Notes: generated by a model not told the origin, from the letters alone. A stretch of DNA of 7,911 bases from an uncultured Oscillibacter sp. (GCF_910579365.1 NZ_CAJTUX010000089.1:1-7911); one strand, 5' to 3'; numbered from the stretch's first letter, positions 1-6,125 are shown. Program-made: numbers and translations.

Positions 1-1025
1 ACGGCATGGGAAGCCTGACCCTGGGGACCCTGGTCTCCTATCTGAATCTGAACCGGAATTTTACCCAGCCGGTCACCCAGGTCAGCCAGCAGCTCAACAG
101 CATCATCATGGCTCTGGCCGGAGCGGAGCGCGTCTTCCAGCTGCTGGACGAACAGCCGGAGCCGGACGGCGGTCATGTGCAGCTGGTCAACGCCAAAAAG
201 AGGCCGGACGGGTCGTTGATGATCGTCGGTGTGCGAACGGGGCTCTGGGCGTGGCGGCAGCCCCGCCAGGACGGCTCGGTAACCCTCACGGAGCTGGAAG
301 GCGGCATCGCGTTTGACGATGTGGATTTTGGATACAGCGATGAAAAAATCGTCCTGCACCATATCAGGCTCTTTGCCGAGCCGGGTCAGAAAATCGCCTT
401 TGTGGGCAGCACCGGAGCGGGAAAAACCACCATTACCAATCTGATCAACCGCTTTTACGACATCCAAGACGGAAAAATCCGGTATGACGGCATCAACATC
501 AACAAGATCAAAAAAGCGGACCTTCGCCGGTCCCTGGGCATCGTTTTGCAGGACACCCATCTGTTCACCGGCACCGTCATGGAGAATATCCGCTACGGGC
601 GGCTGGACACCACAGACGAGGATTGCGTTGCCGCCGCGAAGCTGGCCAATGCCGACGGCTTTATCCGGCGGCTTCCCGACGGCTACCAGACGGTCCTCAC
701 CGGCGACGGCGCCAATCTGAGCCAGGGCCAGCGGCAGCTCATCGCCATTGCCCGCGCCGCCGTGGCCGACCCGCCGGTCCTGATCCTGGACGAGGCCACA
801 TCCTCCATCGACACCCGCACCGAACGGCTGGTGCAGGAGGGGATGGATCGGCTGATGAAGGGCCGGACCACCTTTGTCATCGCCCACCGGCTCTCCACGG
901 TTCGGAACGCCGACTGTATCATGGTCCTGGAACAGGGCCGGATTATCGAGCGGGGAACCCACGACCAGCTGATGGAGGAACAGGGCCGGTATTACCAGCT
1001 TTACACAGGCAGCGCCATTGCCTGA
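1..1025 (+). CDS. ABC exporter, permease-ATPase half-transporter (5' end cut off)
   Basis: This is the C-terminal part of a membrane-spanning ABC exporter subunit that uses ATP to pump drugs, lipids or peptides out of the cell. The frame is open at the window edge, so the ATG at 6 is internal and the transmembrane domain is mostly missing. Counting from that Met, residues 1-45 are the last membrane-domain helices and linker. The nucleotide-binding domain follows, with Walker A GSTGAGKT (134-141), Q-loop Gln182, signature LSQGQ (238-242), Walker B VLILDE (258-263) and switch His294. All catalytic residues are present. A segment at about 55-98 separates linker and ATPase; from memory, similar clostridial exporters of the heterodimeric type carry it too, so a partner half-transporter may lie just upstream. 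The MATE gene starts 31 bases downstream, suggesting one efflux operon. Substrate unknown. Confidence 0.93.
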   Translation, partial: GMGSLTLGTLVSYLNLNRNFTQPVTQVSQQLNSIIMALAGAERVFQLLDEQPEPDGGHVQLVNAKKRPDGSLMIVGVRTGLWAWRQPRQDGSVTLTELEGGIAFDDVDFGYSDEKIVLHHIRLFAEPGQKIAFVGSTGAGKTTITNLINRFYDIQDGKIRYDGININKIKKADLRRSLGIVLQDTHLFTGTVMENIRYGRLDTTDEDCVAAAKLANADGFIRRLPDGYQTVLTGDGANLSQGQRQLIAIARAAVADPPVLILDEATSSIDTRTERLVQEGMDRLMKGRTTFVIAHRLSTVRNADCIMVLEQGRIIERGTHDQLMEEQGRYYQLYTGSAIA

Positions 1026-1056
1026 ACAATTTATATTTAAGAGGAGGAAATTTGAC

Positions 1057-2435
1057 ATGAACGAACAAGTTGCCGCCAATCCGCTGGGAACCGAGCGGGT
1101 TGGCAAATTGATGGTCCGCTACGCCATTCCCAGCATTATCTCCATTGTGGTCAACTCGCTCTACAACATGGTGGACCAGATTTTCATTGGCCAAGGCGTC
1201 GGCTATCTGGGCAACGCCGCCACCAATATCATCCTGCCCCTCACTTCGATTCTGCTGGCCCTGGGCATGATGATCGGCGATGGAGCCGCGTCCTATATGA
1301 GCCTGAGTCTCGGGAAGGGCCGGACGGAAGACGCGGCCCAGGGTGTGGGAAACGCCGTCGCCCTGATGGTTGGCGTCAGTGTGGTCCTGCTGGTTCTTTT
1401 TGAGCTGTTTCTGGAGCCGCTCTGCCATCTATTCGGAGCCACGGAGGGAAATCTGCCCTACGCCCTGGAATACGGAAGCATCATCGTGCTGGGTTTCCCC
1501 TTTGCCATGATCGACGGCGCGTTTGGCAGCATCATCCGGGCGGATGGACGGCCGAAGGTGAGCATGATCGGTCTGCTGATCGGCTGTATCACCAACATCA
1601 TTCTGGACCCCATCTTTATTTTTGTGTGCCATTGGGGCGTAAAAGGCGCGGCCTGGGCCACCATCATTGGGCAGATTCTGAACGCCGTCTACTTTGCTGC
1701 GTGTATGCTGCGATTTAAAACCATTGAGATAAAAAAGCAGCACATGATCCCGAAGTGGAGCGTCATCAAACGGATTTTGACCCTCGGCACATCCAGCTTT
1801 ATTTCTCAGGTCGCCTCGGTATTTGTCATTGCGGTCATGAACAATTCCCTTGTGAAGTACGGGGCCATGTCCAAGTACGGAGCCGACATTCCTCTGGCGG
1901 CGCTTGGCATCACGATGAAAGTGAGCCAGCTGATCACCGGCATCGCCCTGGGCATCGCCACCGGCATTCAGCCTATTTTCGGTTTCAACTACGGCAGCGG
2001 CCAGTACGACCGAGTGAAGAAAACCTACAAGCTGGCCCTGACGAGCTGCACCTTGATTTTGGTGGCGGCCTTCTTCATCTTCCAATTCTGCCCGGAGTAT
2101 ATCATCAACCTGTTCGGGCAGGAGTCCGACCTGTACATGGAATTTGCCGTGAAGTGCTTCCGGGTGTACCTGCTGGCCTGCTTCATGATCGGCGCGGGAG
2201 CCGTCACCGGCATCTTCTTCCAGGCCATCGGCAAGCCCATCCCCGCCGCGCTGCTCTCCCTGTCCCGGCAGATCATTTTCCTGATTCCCGCCATGCTGCT
2301 CTTTGGATACCTGTGGGGCGTGGAGGGCATCTTGTGGGCCGGGCCTATTGGAGACGGACTGTCCGGCGTGATCTCTTTGATGACTTTAGGAGCTCCTGGA
2401 AAAAGATTTTCAGTAAAGAGGTGGCGGAACAATGA
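1057..2435 (+). CDS. MATE family multidrug efflux transporter, MepA-like, with a 3'-terminal frameshift
   Basis: This is an inner-membrane antiporter of the MATE family, which expels cationic drugs or metabolites using a Na+ or H+ gradient. The start is ATG 1057, nine bases after GAGGAGG (1041-1047); an in-frame Met at 1018 lies inside the ABC gene and has no such site. The N-terminus PLGTERVGKLM followed by NSLYNMVDQIFIG is typical of MepA-like MATE proteins. About twelve hydrophobic segments span residues 22-443, with a second-half repeat from about 235. As written, the frame does not stop at the expected place: it continues through the next gene to 2940 (627 residues). Shifting back one base near 2380-2390 gives the tail RSSWKKIFSKEVAEQ and a stop at 2433-2435, a normal length of about 459 residues and an ATGA overlap with the next gene. 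All membrane helices precede the shift, so the pump may still work. The shift could be a real deletion or a sequence error. Confidence 0.9.
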
Positions 2436-3067
2436 AAAAATGTGTCATTACCATCAGCCGTCAATGCGGCAGCGGAGGCCATACCATCGGAAAAACTGTG
2501 GCGGAGCGCCTGGGCATTCCCTTCTACGACAAAAAGCTGGTGCAGATCGTGGCGGAGCGCAGCGGGCTTTCCCCGGAAACCGTGGAGAAGCAGGGGGAGT
2601 ATCACACTCCCAGCCTCCTCTGCAACATCGCCACCGGCGGCTATTCCGCCTACGCCTCCCACCAGTACAGCGCCGAGAACCGGCAGGCCATGCGCCTGCC
2701 GGACCAGATCAACACCTACCAGACGGAGCTGATCAAGGAGTTGGCGGAAAAGGAGCCCTGTGTCATCGTGGGGCGCTGCGCCGACTCTGTTCTGCGGGAC
2801 CGGGAGGACTGTTTCCACGTCTTCGTCTTCGGCGCTCTGGGAGACCGGGCAGATCGGGTCGTTGCGGAGCATGGAATCGACGCCAAGGCCGCGGAGGGAC
2901 ATGTCAGGGAGCAGGACAAAAAACGCGCCGCCTATTATAAGCACATCACAGACAAGGTCTGGGGAATGTCCTCCAACTATGACCTCTGCCTGAACAGCAG
3001 CAAGCTGGGAATCGACCGCTGCGTGGAGCTGATTCTTGCCGCCGCCGGCGCGGGGACCGGCTTATGA
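2432..3067 (+). CDS. Cytidylate kinase-like family protein
   Basis: A 211-residue protein of the cytidylate kinase-like family, P-loop proteins related to CMP kinase but usually of unknown substrate. It opens with ITISRQCGSGG, and the glycine-rich nucleotide-binding loop is GSGGHTIGK at residues 13-21, followed by an FYDKKL segment (31-36). GRCAD (114-118) and the DKKRAAYY region (162-169), where the phosphate-binding arginines sit in this family, are also present. It lacks the long insert of true Cmk and is probably cytosolic. ATG 2432 overlaps the restored stop of the MATE gene as ATGA, and its own TGA overlaps the next ATG in the same way, so translation is probably coupled across all three genes. 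Genes of this family often sit beside MATE pumps in clostridia, but no functional link can be read from the sequence. Catalytic activity on CMP is not established. Confidence 0.88.
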   Translation: MKKCVITISRQCGSGGHTIGKTVAERLGIPFYDKKLVQIVAERSGLSPETVEKQGEYHTPSLLCNIATGGYSAYASHQYSAENRQAMRLPDQINTYQTELIKELAEKEPCVIVGRCADSVLRDREDCFHVFVFGALGDRADRVVAEHGIDAKAAEGHVREQDKKRAAYYKHITDKVWGMSSNYDLCLNSSKLGIDRCVELILAAAGAGTGL

Positions 3068-3327
3068 CAAACACGGAAGAACCCATCCTTGGCGTGATGT
3101 TTCAGGTCCATCCCAGCAGCAATGTGTTCGCCATCCCCATCCGGCATGTGGCGCGGATAGAACCCATTGAGGGAACGGTGATTTCCCTTCCGTGCTTCCC
3201 GAATCATGGCGTATATCGAGTACACGGGAAGAACATCAGCACGATTTGTCTGAGCTGGCTGCTTGGCTTTGAAAAAAGGACGAGCTGTACCCTTCCCAAT
3301 CAAAACCTGATGATCCTTCCTTGCTGA
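3064..3327 (+). CDS. Short CheW-like domain protein (half domain)
   Basis: An 87-residue protein resembling the first half of a CheW domain, the adaptor fold that links chemoreceptors to CheA kinase. Visible family features are a first strand pair ending in VFAIPIRHVARIEPIEG (21-37), the Leu-Pro turn SLPCFP (41-46), and GVYRVHGKNISTICLSWLLG (49-68), which matches the CheW pattern of Gly-Val-x-x-x-Arg-Gly then a strand and Leu-Leu-Gly. A final strand LMIL (82-85) is followed at once by the stop. Usual CheW proteins are about 140-170 residues, so the second five-strand barrel is missing. Translating 120 bases downstream in the three forward frames gives nothing CheW-like, so this is a truncation or a deliberately short form, not a simple frameshift. 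The start ATG overlaps the stop of the kinase-like gene. No other chemotaxis gene is visible. Domain call moderately sure; role unknown. Confidence 0.62.
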   Translation: MTNTEEPILGVMFQVHPSSNVFAIPIRHVARIEPIEGTVISLPCFPNHGVYRVHGKNISTICLSWLLGFEKRTSCTLPNQNLMILPC

Positions 3328-3380
3328 CCTGAAAGCACAAAGCCTATCAATTATTCGAGAGCCAGGCGCATAGACGCAGA

Positions 3381-3427
3381 GCCGGCAGCCATTGAGAAAT
3401 CACTCAATGACTGCCGGTCCTGCTTTT
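3381..3427 (+). terminator. Rho-independent terminator of the efflux operon
   Basis: The stem pairs 3381-3388 with 3411-3418 and 3390-3396 with 3403-3409, with one C-A mismatch at 3389/3410 and a six-base loop (3397-3402). A run of six T follows at about 3424-3429 after a short spacer. It lies 54 bases after the CheW-like stop and ends the + strand operon. There is no T run on the opposite side, so it looks one-directional. The last codons of the convergent - strand regulator (stop at 3400-3402) lie within the stem. Confidence 0.82.
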
Positions 3428-3771
3428 TTACAAAAAGTATCGTTTTGCTGGCTCTCCAAAGCGGCCCGCAGAGTCGCCCTCACAATTTGTAGGGAAGGTT
3501 CATCACAGCTATAAAGCGTGTGAACAATTTCTTCCACCTCGGGATTTTGAATTGCCCTTTTCGGATAAAAAACGGAATCCGCCGGGATAGACAGCACCCG
3601 GATCAATCTGTAAAGGACATCGAAGCCGGGCTTCTTTCCCTCGTTTTCAATTCGGTAGAGACAGCGTTCCGTAATATCCGCCCTCTCCGCAACCATCTCT
3701 ATGGTCAACTCAGCTTGAATGCGGGCTGTCTTCGCAATTTCACCAAATAATTCAGGGTATCTATGTACCAT
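3400..3771 (-). CDS. XRE-family helix-turn-helix transcriptional regulator
   Basis: A 123-residue DNA-binding protein of the Cro/C1 (XRE) type. The helix-turn-helix domain covers about residues 8-68: EIAKTARIQAELTIEMVAER, then the turn and recognition helix ADITERCLYRIENEGKKP, then FDVLYRLIRVLSIPADSVFYP. The remaining 55 residues form a predicted helical tail (VEEIVHTLYSCDEPSLQIVRATLRA), perhaps for dimerisation. The start is the ATG ending at 3771, preceded on the - strand by a purine-rich GGGGGTGA site about five bases away. It is transcribed toward the efflux operon and alone. It could be a local repressor or a remnant control gene of a mobile element; no operator is evident. The fold call is firm, the target unknown. 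Confidence 0.88.
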   Translation of the reverse strand: MVHRYPELFGEIAKTARIQAELTIEMVAERADITERCLYRIENEGKKPGFDVLYRLIRVLSIPADSVFYPKRAIQNPEVEEIVHTLYSCDEPSLQIVRATLRAALESQQNDTFCKKAGPAVIE

Positions 3772-4281
3772 TAGTTCACCCCCTTATCTATATCTTACTG
3801 ATTTGCCGCAGGTTGGTAATGGCCTGATGTTTCAAAAATTAAGAACTATTCGTTCAACTCCCGAATCACACGGCGCATGGTTATCATTCGAGCGCTTCAT
3901 CCGCGTTTTTAAGGAGGGATTATCTTGTCATCAAAATACAGGAATTTAATCTATATTCACAGAGTTTAGTTCTTAGAATAGCATGGTTCCGGGAATTATA
4001 GCAATCCTCAGAAATACTGACAGCAGTTCGGCAGATCCAGGCAGCACATCACCGCCTTTGTTGTCATTATTTTTGAGGAACTTTTCAAGGGATGGGAAAA
4101 ATCAGGCGGGAAAAGCCCCGTGGACGGTTAAAAGCCGTTTTTGGGGGTGGGTAGTATAAAACCGCGCCGGGGCTTGGAGCGCACCAGGAAGCCCGTATTC
4201 ATGGGGGTTTGGGGCTGTGCCGCAAGTCTAAATGTCCACGCTCCCCGGTTGTGCGATAGTCGAAACAGCAGAGGACGGGGA
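3772..4281. other. Gene-poor intergenic stretch
   Basis: I see no convincing gene here. The frames present are short, lack good start sites or family resemblance, and cover one another. Within it are a perfect AAGGAGG (3911-3917) seven bases before a TTG that opens only 14 codons (3925-3969), and an inverted-repeat block at 4113-4175. Base composition is uneven: AT-rich to about 4000, then GC-rich with G runs. It may be worn remnant DNA between the regulator and the SUKH gene. Confidence 0.6.
4113..4175 (+). repeat. Nested inverted repeat with small terminator-like hairpin
   Basis: An outer 8-base perfect inverted repeat, AAGCCCCG (4113-4120) and CGGGGCTT (4168-4175), encloses a compact hairpin. 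The inner stem pairs 4124-4129 with 4133-4138, including one G-U pair, has a three-base loop, and is followed by TTTTT and a run of G. The inner part alone would act as a weak Rho-independent terminator on the + strand, yet no gene clearly ends before it. G-rich runs lie at 4143-4151. Confidence 0.5.
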
Positions 4282-4310
4282 TTGTTTCCAGCGGGGAAGT
4301 GTGCTATACT
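4282..4310 (+). promoter_or_regulatory. Sigma-A type promoter for the SUKH gene
   Basis: A -35 box TTGTTT (4282-4287) and a -10 box TATACT (4305-4310) are separated by 17 bases, the optimal spacing. Transcription would start near 4317, giving a leader of about 30 bases before ATG 4349. The gene therefore seems to be expressed on its own. Confidence 0.68.
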
Positions 4311-4348
4311 TGAATTTATAATCCAAGCCGTGATGGAGAAACACAATC

Positions 4349-4879
4349 ATGAACTTGATAGCGCAGATAAATTTGCTTTTTGATGGCTTTCAAGATGAGA
4401 TGTGCAGAGCATGGGACGGGTATAATCCCTACTGGAGACCCAACTGGAAAGACGAAGTGGAAACAGAACTAAACTTAATCAGGGAACATTGCCCAATTCC
4501 TCTGCCGGAGGACTACTGTGAAATTTTCCGCAAATTCGGCGGTGGCGGTATTGAGGACAAACGCCCCAACTGGGTCATACCAGAAATGTCATTTTGGATT
4601 TGGAACGATATGAAAGATTTCGATGCCACAGTTGGTTTCTTTGAGGACTGTCCGAATGGATTTCCCTTTGGGGATGATATTGGGGATGTGGTTTATTTCT
4701 ATGTAGACGATGGAGCAGACACCGGCATTTATATGGCTGGGAAGTCCGTGACTTTTGACAAGGATTTCTGGTATAAAATTGCTGGCTCCTTTACAGAACT
4801 GTTTACCAGTACCGAAGCCCAGCGGCTTTTCCGTAATTACTATCGTTATGATTGCGATAAAGGCGGAGATGGAAGGTAG
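4349..4879 (+). CDS. SMI1/KNR4 (SUKH) family protein, probable orphan immunity protein
   Basis: A 176-residue acidic protein of the SUKH superfamily, whose bacterial members typically neutralise the toxin domains of contact-dependent or polymorphic toxins in the cytosol. The diagnostic N-terminal motif is PIPLPEDYCEIFRKFGGGGIE (49-69), the Leu-Pro-x-x-Tyr then Gly-Gly pattern. Strand-rich sections with aromatic residues follow (WVIPEMSFWIW, 75-85), then FGDDIGDVVYFYVDD (107-121), the usual glycine/aspartate turn before a core strand. A C-terminal helix SFTELF (147-152) also fits. No signal peptide or membrane segment is visible. The start ATG has GGAG ten bases upstream (4335-4338). No toxin, secretion gene or second immunity gene lies in the window, so it appears orphaned. 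It is followed by a hairpin like that after the 94-codon frame. Family call good; partner toxin unknown. Confidence 0.82.
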   Translation: MNLIAQINLLFDGFQDEMCRAWDGYNPYWRPNWKDEVETELNLIREHCPIPLPEDYCEIFRKFGGGGIEDKRPNWVIPEMSFWIWNDMKDFDATVGFFEDCPNGFPFGDDIGDVVYFYVDDGADTGIYMAGKSVTFDKDFWYKIAGSFTELFTSTEAQRLFRNYYRYDCDKGGDGR

Positions 4880-4908
4880 CTTCCTGCTTGTCGGGCAGAT
4901 GAAAAGCT

Positions 4909-4941
4909 AACAGGGCGGCGGTGCTATCCCCGCCGCTCTGT
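4909..4941 (+). repeat. GC hairpin downstream of the SUKH gene (copy 1)
   Basis: The arms 4910-4921 and 4930-4941 pair over 12 bases with one G-U pair, leaving an eight-base loop. No T run follows, so this is not a classical terminator. The left arm reads AACAGGGCGGCGG and differs by one base from the left arm of the hairpin at 5598. It begins 29 bases after the SUKH stop codon. Confidence 0.7.
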
Positions 4942-5260
4942 CCGTTATCGCTCCATATCCCACGCCCGCCGGTTACACATTTGCCCTTATCCTGTTCTTT
5001 GGGAGAGGCCGGGGGCGCGGGGGCAGAGCCACCGCAAAACCTACCGGCAACCGCCGCACCAGTGCAGACGGTTTTGCCGTTAAAATGGAGCGGACGAAAG
5101 CGGGGGCAGGATTGTCAAATCCTGTTCCCCGTTTTCGGCGGCGAAATGGAAACGGCAAAAATCCAGACGGTCAAGGTGGGCAGAGTGGAGATTTTTTGCG
5201 AAGCAAAAAATACTACTCGGCCTTGACGGTCTGGATAGTCGGAACGGCGTAGAGCGGGGC
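4942..5260. other. Structured noncoding block between the two accessory genes
   Basis: There is no credible gene in this stretch: the overlapping frames are low-complexity GC-rich translations without good starts. It holds several inverted repeats. GCAAAACC (5034-5041) can pair with GGTTTTGC (5070-5077). TTTTGCCGTT (5072-5081) can instead pair with AACGGCAAAA (5151-5160), so the two are mutually exclusive. CAGGATT/AATCCTG form a local hairpin (about 5108-5125) followed by C and T runs. A large cruciform at 5161-5236 is listed separately. Such density suggests a processed RNA, an attenuator, or a transfer or attachment site of a mobile element. Confidence 0.5.
5161..5236. repeat. Large three-tier inverted repeat (cruciform)
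   Basis: The outer arms are 5161-5176 and 5221-5236, complementary at 15 of 16 positions with one central G-G mismatch. A short middle tier pairs GAGT (5183-5186) with ACTC (5215-5218). The inner arms ATTTTTTGC (5191-5199) and GCAAAAAAT (5203-5211) are perfect with a GAA loop. The whole can fold into a single hairpin of 76 bases. It could be a relaxase nick region, a recombinase site or a terminator-like structure; nothing adjacent decides. Confidence 0.72.
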
Positions 5261-5276
5261 AGTTTTTCAGATACAA

Positions 5277-5561
5277 ATGGATGAAAGTGAAAAACACCTC
5301 TGGGGCGAAATTAGAGAGATACCTCGCACAATGAATTACAGCATCCGGCATTTCGTTGATTGTCTTGGCTTGTGGCTGTCTTTCTATTCCCAACTTCGGG
5401 AAGAAGTAAAAAGACAGTTAGAGATTGACGCAGCATTCAGTCTTTTTGAGCATGAGGAACTATACGAGCCAATTTTGAAAAAGCTAAGAGAGGTTGACCC
5501 TAAAACTATGCGCGAAAAAAGGTTCTTTTGGCGCAGAATGTGTGAACCGGATATTGTATAG
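5277..5561 (+). CDS. Hypothetical protein, possibly the C-terminal remnant of a longer gene
   Basis: I do not recognise this 94-residue frame. It is rich in charged and aromatic residues and probably helical: an amphipathic region SIRHFVDCLGLWLSFYSQLREEVKRQL (22-48) is followed by LYEPILKKLREV (62-73) and a basic end, RFFWRRM. No signal peptide or transmembrane helix is evident. The ATG at 5277 has no convincing ribosome site. The same frame is open upstream to a stop at 5250-5252 and reads AVFQIQ just before the Met, which looks like a protein strand. This suggests that an upstream part of the gene has been lost. Its position beside a SUKH gene and its similar 3' hairpin make an immunity-type origin possible but unproven. 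Confidence 0.45.
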   Translation: MDESEKHLWGEIREIPRTMNYSIRHFVDCLGLWLSFYSQLREEVKRQLEIDAAFSLFEHEELYEPILKKLREVDPKTMREKRFFWRRMCEPDIV

Positions 5562-5597
5562 AGTGAAATACAATGATAATTTATTGAGTTTACTTAA

Positions 5598-5633
5598 AAC
5601 AGGGCGGTGGCAATTCCACCGCCTTGTCCTGTT
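5598..5633 (+). repeat. GC hairpin downstream of the 94-codon frame (copy 2)
   Basis: GGCGGTGG (5603-5610) and CCACCGCC (5616-5623) pair perfectly around a CAATT loop. AACAG (5598-5602) and CTGTT (5629-5633) extend the stem after a right-side bulge. No T run follows. The left arm AACAGGGCGGTGG matches the left arm at 4909 in 12 of 13 bases. It starts 36 bases after the stop codon. Confidence 0.72.
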
Positions 5634-5700
5634 ACCGGCGTGTGGAGGTCATTCCTCCCATCTTGGCCCCGAACTGTACCCGGCCCCGATAAATAATCTG

Positions 5701-5729
5701 TTGCGGATATGGGATAATTGTGGTATAAT
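5701..5729 (+). promoter_or_regulatory. Strong promoter of the antitoxin locus
   Basis: A consensus -10 box TATAAT (5724-5729) is preceded by TGG, giving an extended -10 element. TTGCGG (5701-5706) is a fair -35 box at 17 bases. The start of transcription would be near 5736, leaving a leader of about 18 bases before ATG 5754. An imperfect AT-rich inverted repeat overlaps the -10 (GATAAT near 5712 and ATAATC at 5725-5730), a possible site for antitoxin autorepression, but it is weak. Confidence 0.78.
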
Positions 5730-5753
5730 CAGGACACGAAAGAAGTTGATTCT

Positions 5754-6008
5754 ATGCCGCGAATTATCCCCATCCGCGACTTGAAGGACACCGCCGCCAT
5801 TTCACAGATGTGCAGCGAATCTACCGAGCCGGTCTATATCACGAAAAATGGATACGGTGAAATGGTGATTATGAGCATGAAAGCCTATGAAGAAAAGCTG
5901 GCCATGCTGGATGTTTACGCAAAATTGGCGGAGGCGGAAATCCGAGAGGGAAAAACAGTGGATGCCCGTTCCTCACTCAAAGAGCTGAGAACGAAGTATG
6001 GCATATGA
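5754..6008 (+). CDS. Phd/YefM family antitoxin of a type II toxin-antitoxin locus
   Basis: An 84-residue antitoxin. Proteins of this family bind DNA through an N-terminal fold to repress their own operon, and bind and neutralise a RelE/ParE-type toxin with a C-terminal helix. The N-terminus IIPIRDLKDTAAISQMC (4-20), then EPVYITKNGYGEMVIMSMKAYEEK (25-48), is the standard Phd/YefM pattern (D-L-x-x-T, then V-x-I-T-K-N-G, then the x-Y-E-x signature). The tail AKLAEAEIREGKTVDARSSLKELRTKYGI is the toxin-binding region. The start at 5754 fits the promoter 25 bases upstream; an in-frame ATG at 5718 lies within the promoter itself. Its stop overlaps the start of the toxin remnant at 5998 by 11 bases, the usual TA coupling. 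The antitoxin looks intact although its toxin is broken. Confidence 0.9.
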   Translation: MPRIIPIRDLKDTAAISQMCSESTEPVYITKNGYGEMVIMSMKAYEEKLAMLDVYAKLAEAEIREGKTVDARSSLKELRTKYGI

Positions 6009-6119
6009 GATCATCAAGACCGAGTTGGCCGAACAGGATTTAGACAGCATCCTCGGATATATGGTACACTCTCCCGCAAATCCTTCTATGGCAGGCGGGA
6101 CTATGAAAAACTGATCTGA
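5998..6119 (+). pseudogene. RelE/ParE-family toxin, internally deleted
   Basis: The frame starts with MAYEIIKTELAEQDLDSILGYMVHSPANP, the standard N-terminus of a ParE/RelE-type toxin (ribosome-dependent RNase or gyrase inhibitor), overlapping the antitoxin gene. It then ends out of place at a TGA (6112-6114) after only 38 codons. In the next frame, 6084-6119 reads FYGRRDYEKLI and stop, the typical C-terminus of the same toxin family with its conserved Arg and Tyr. The middle of the gene, about 55-65 codons by comparison with usual family length, is therefore missing. The junction near 6082-6087 (CCTTCTATG) fits a deletion between short TTCT repeats. The toxin must be inactive. Overlap with the upstream gene and the family match make this call firm; the exact deletion size is an estimate. 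Confidence 0.86.
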
Positions 6120-6125
6120 ATTTGA

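Noticed and set aside
2376..2410. Programmed -1 ribosomal frameshift in the MATE gene
   Set aside because: In the MATE reading frame I find no X-XXY-YYZ slippery heptamer between 2370 and 2410; the A run at 2400-2404 is not in the right phase. A plain indel or base-call error is simpler.
1018..2940. A 640-residue MATE fusion protein starting at 1018
   Set aside because: The start lies inside the ABC gene without a ribosome site, and the last 180 residues are a frame-shifted, arginine-rich reading of the kinase-like gene.
943..2944. Long antisense frames over the ABC, MATE and kinase genes
   Set aside because: They are GC-rich mirror frames of well-supported genes, without start sites or family resemblance.
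4141..4383. 80-codon frame from 4141, and an antisense frame at 4128-4346
   Set aside because: They cover each other, run over the SUKH promoter, begin in the G-rich repeat, and lack ribosome sites and recognisable domains.
4909..5633. Integron-like gene cassettes bounded by attC sites
   Set aside because: The two hairpins are similar, but the core GTTRRRY-type sites and paired L/R boxes are not seen, and no integrase is in the window.
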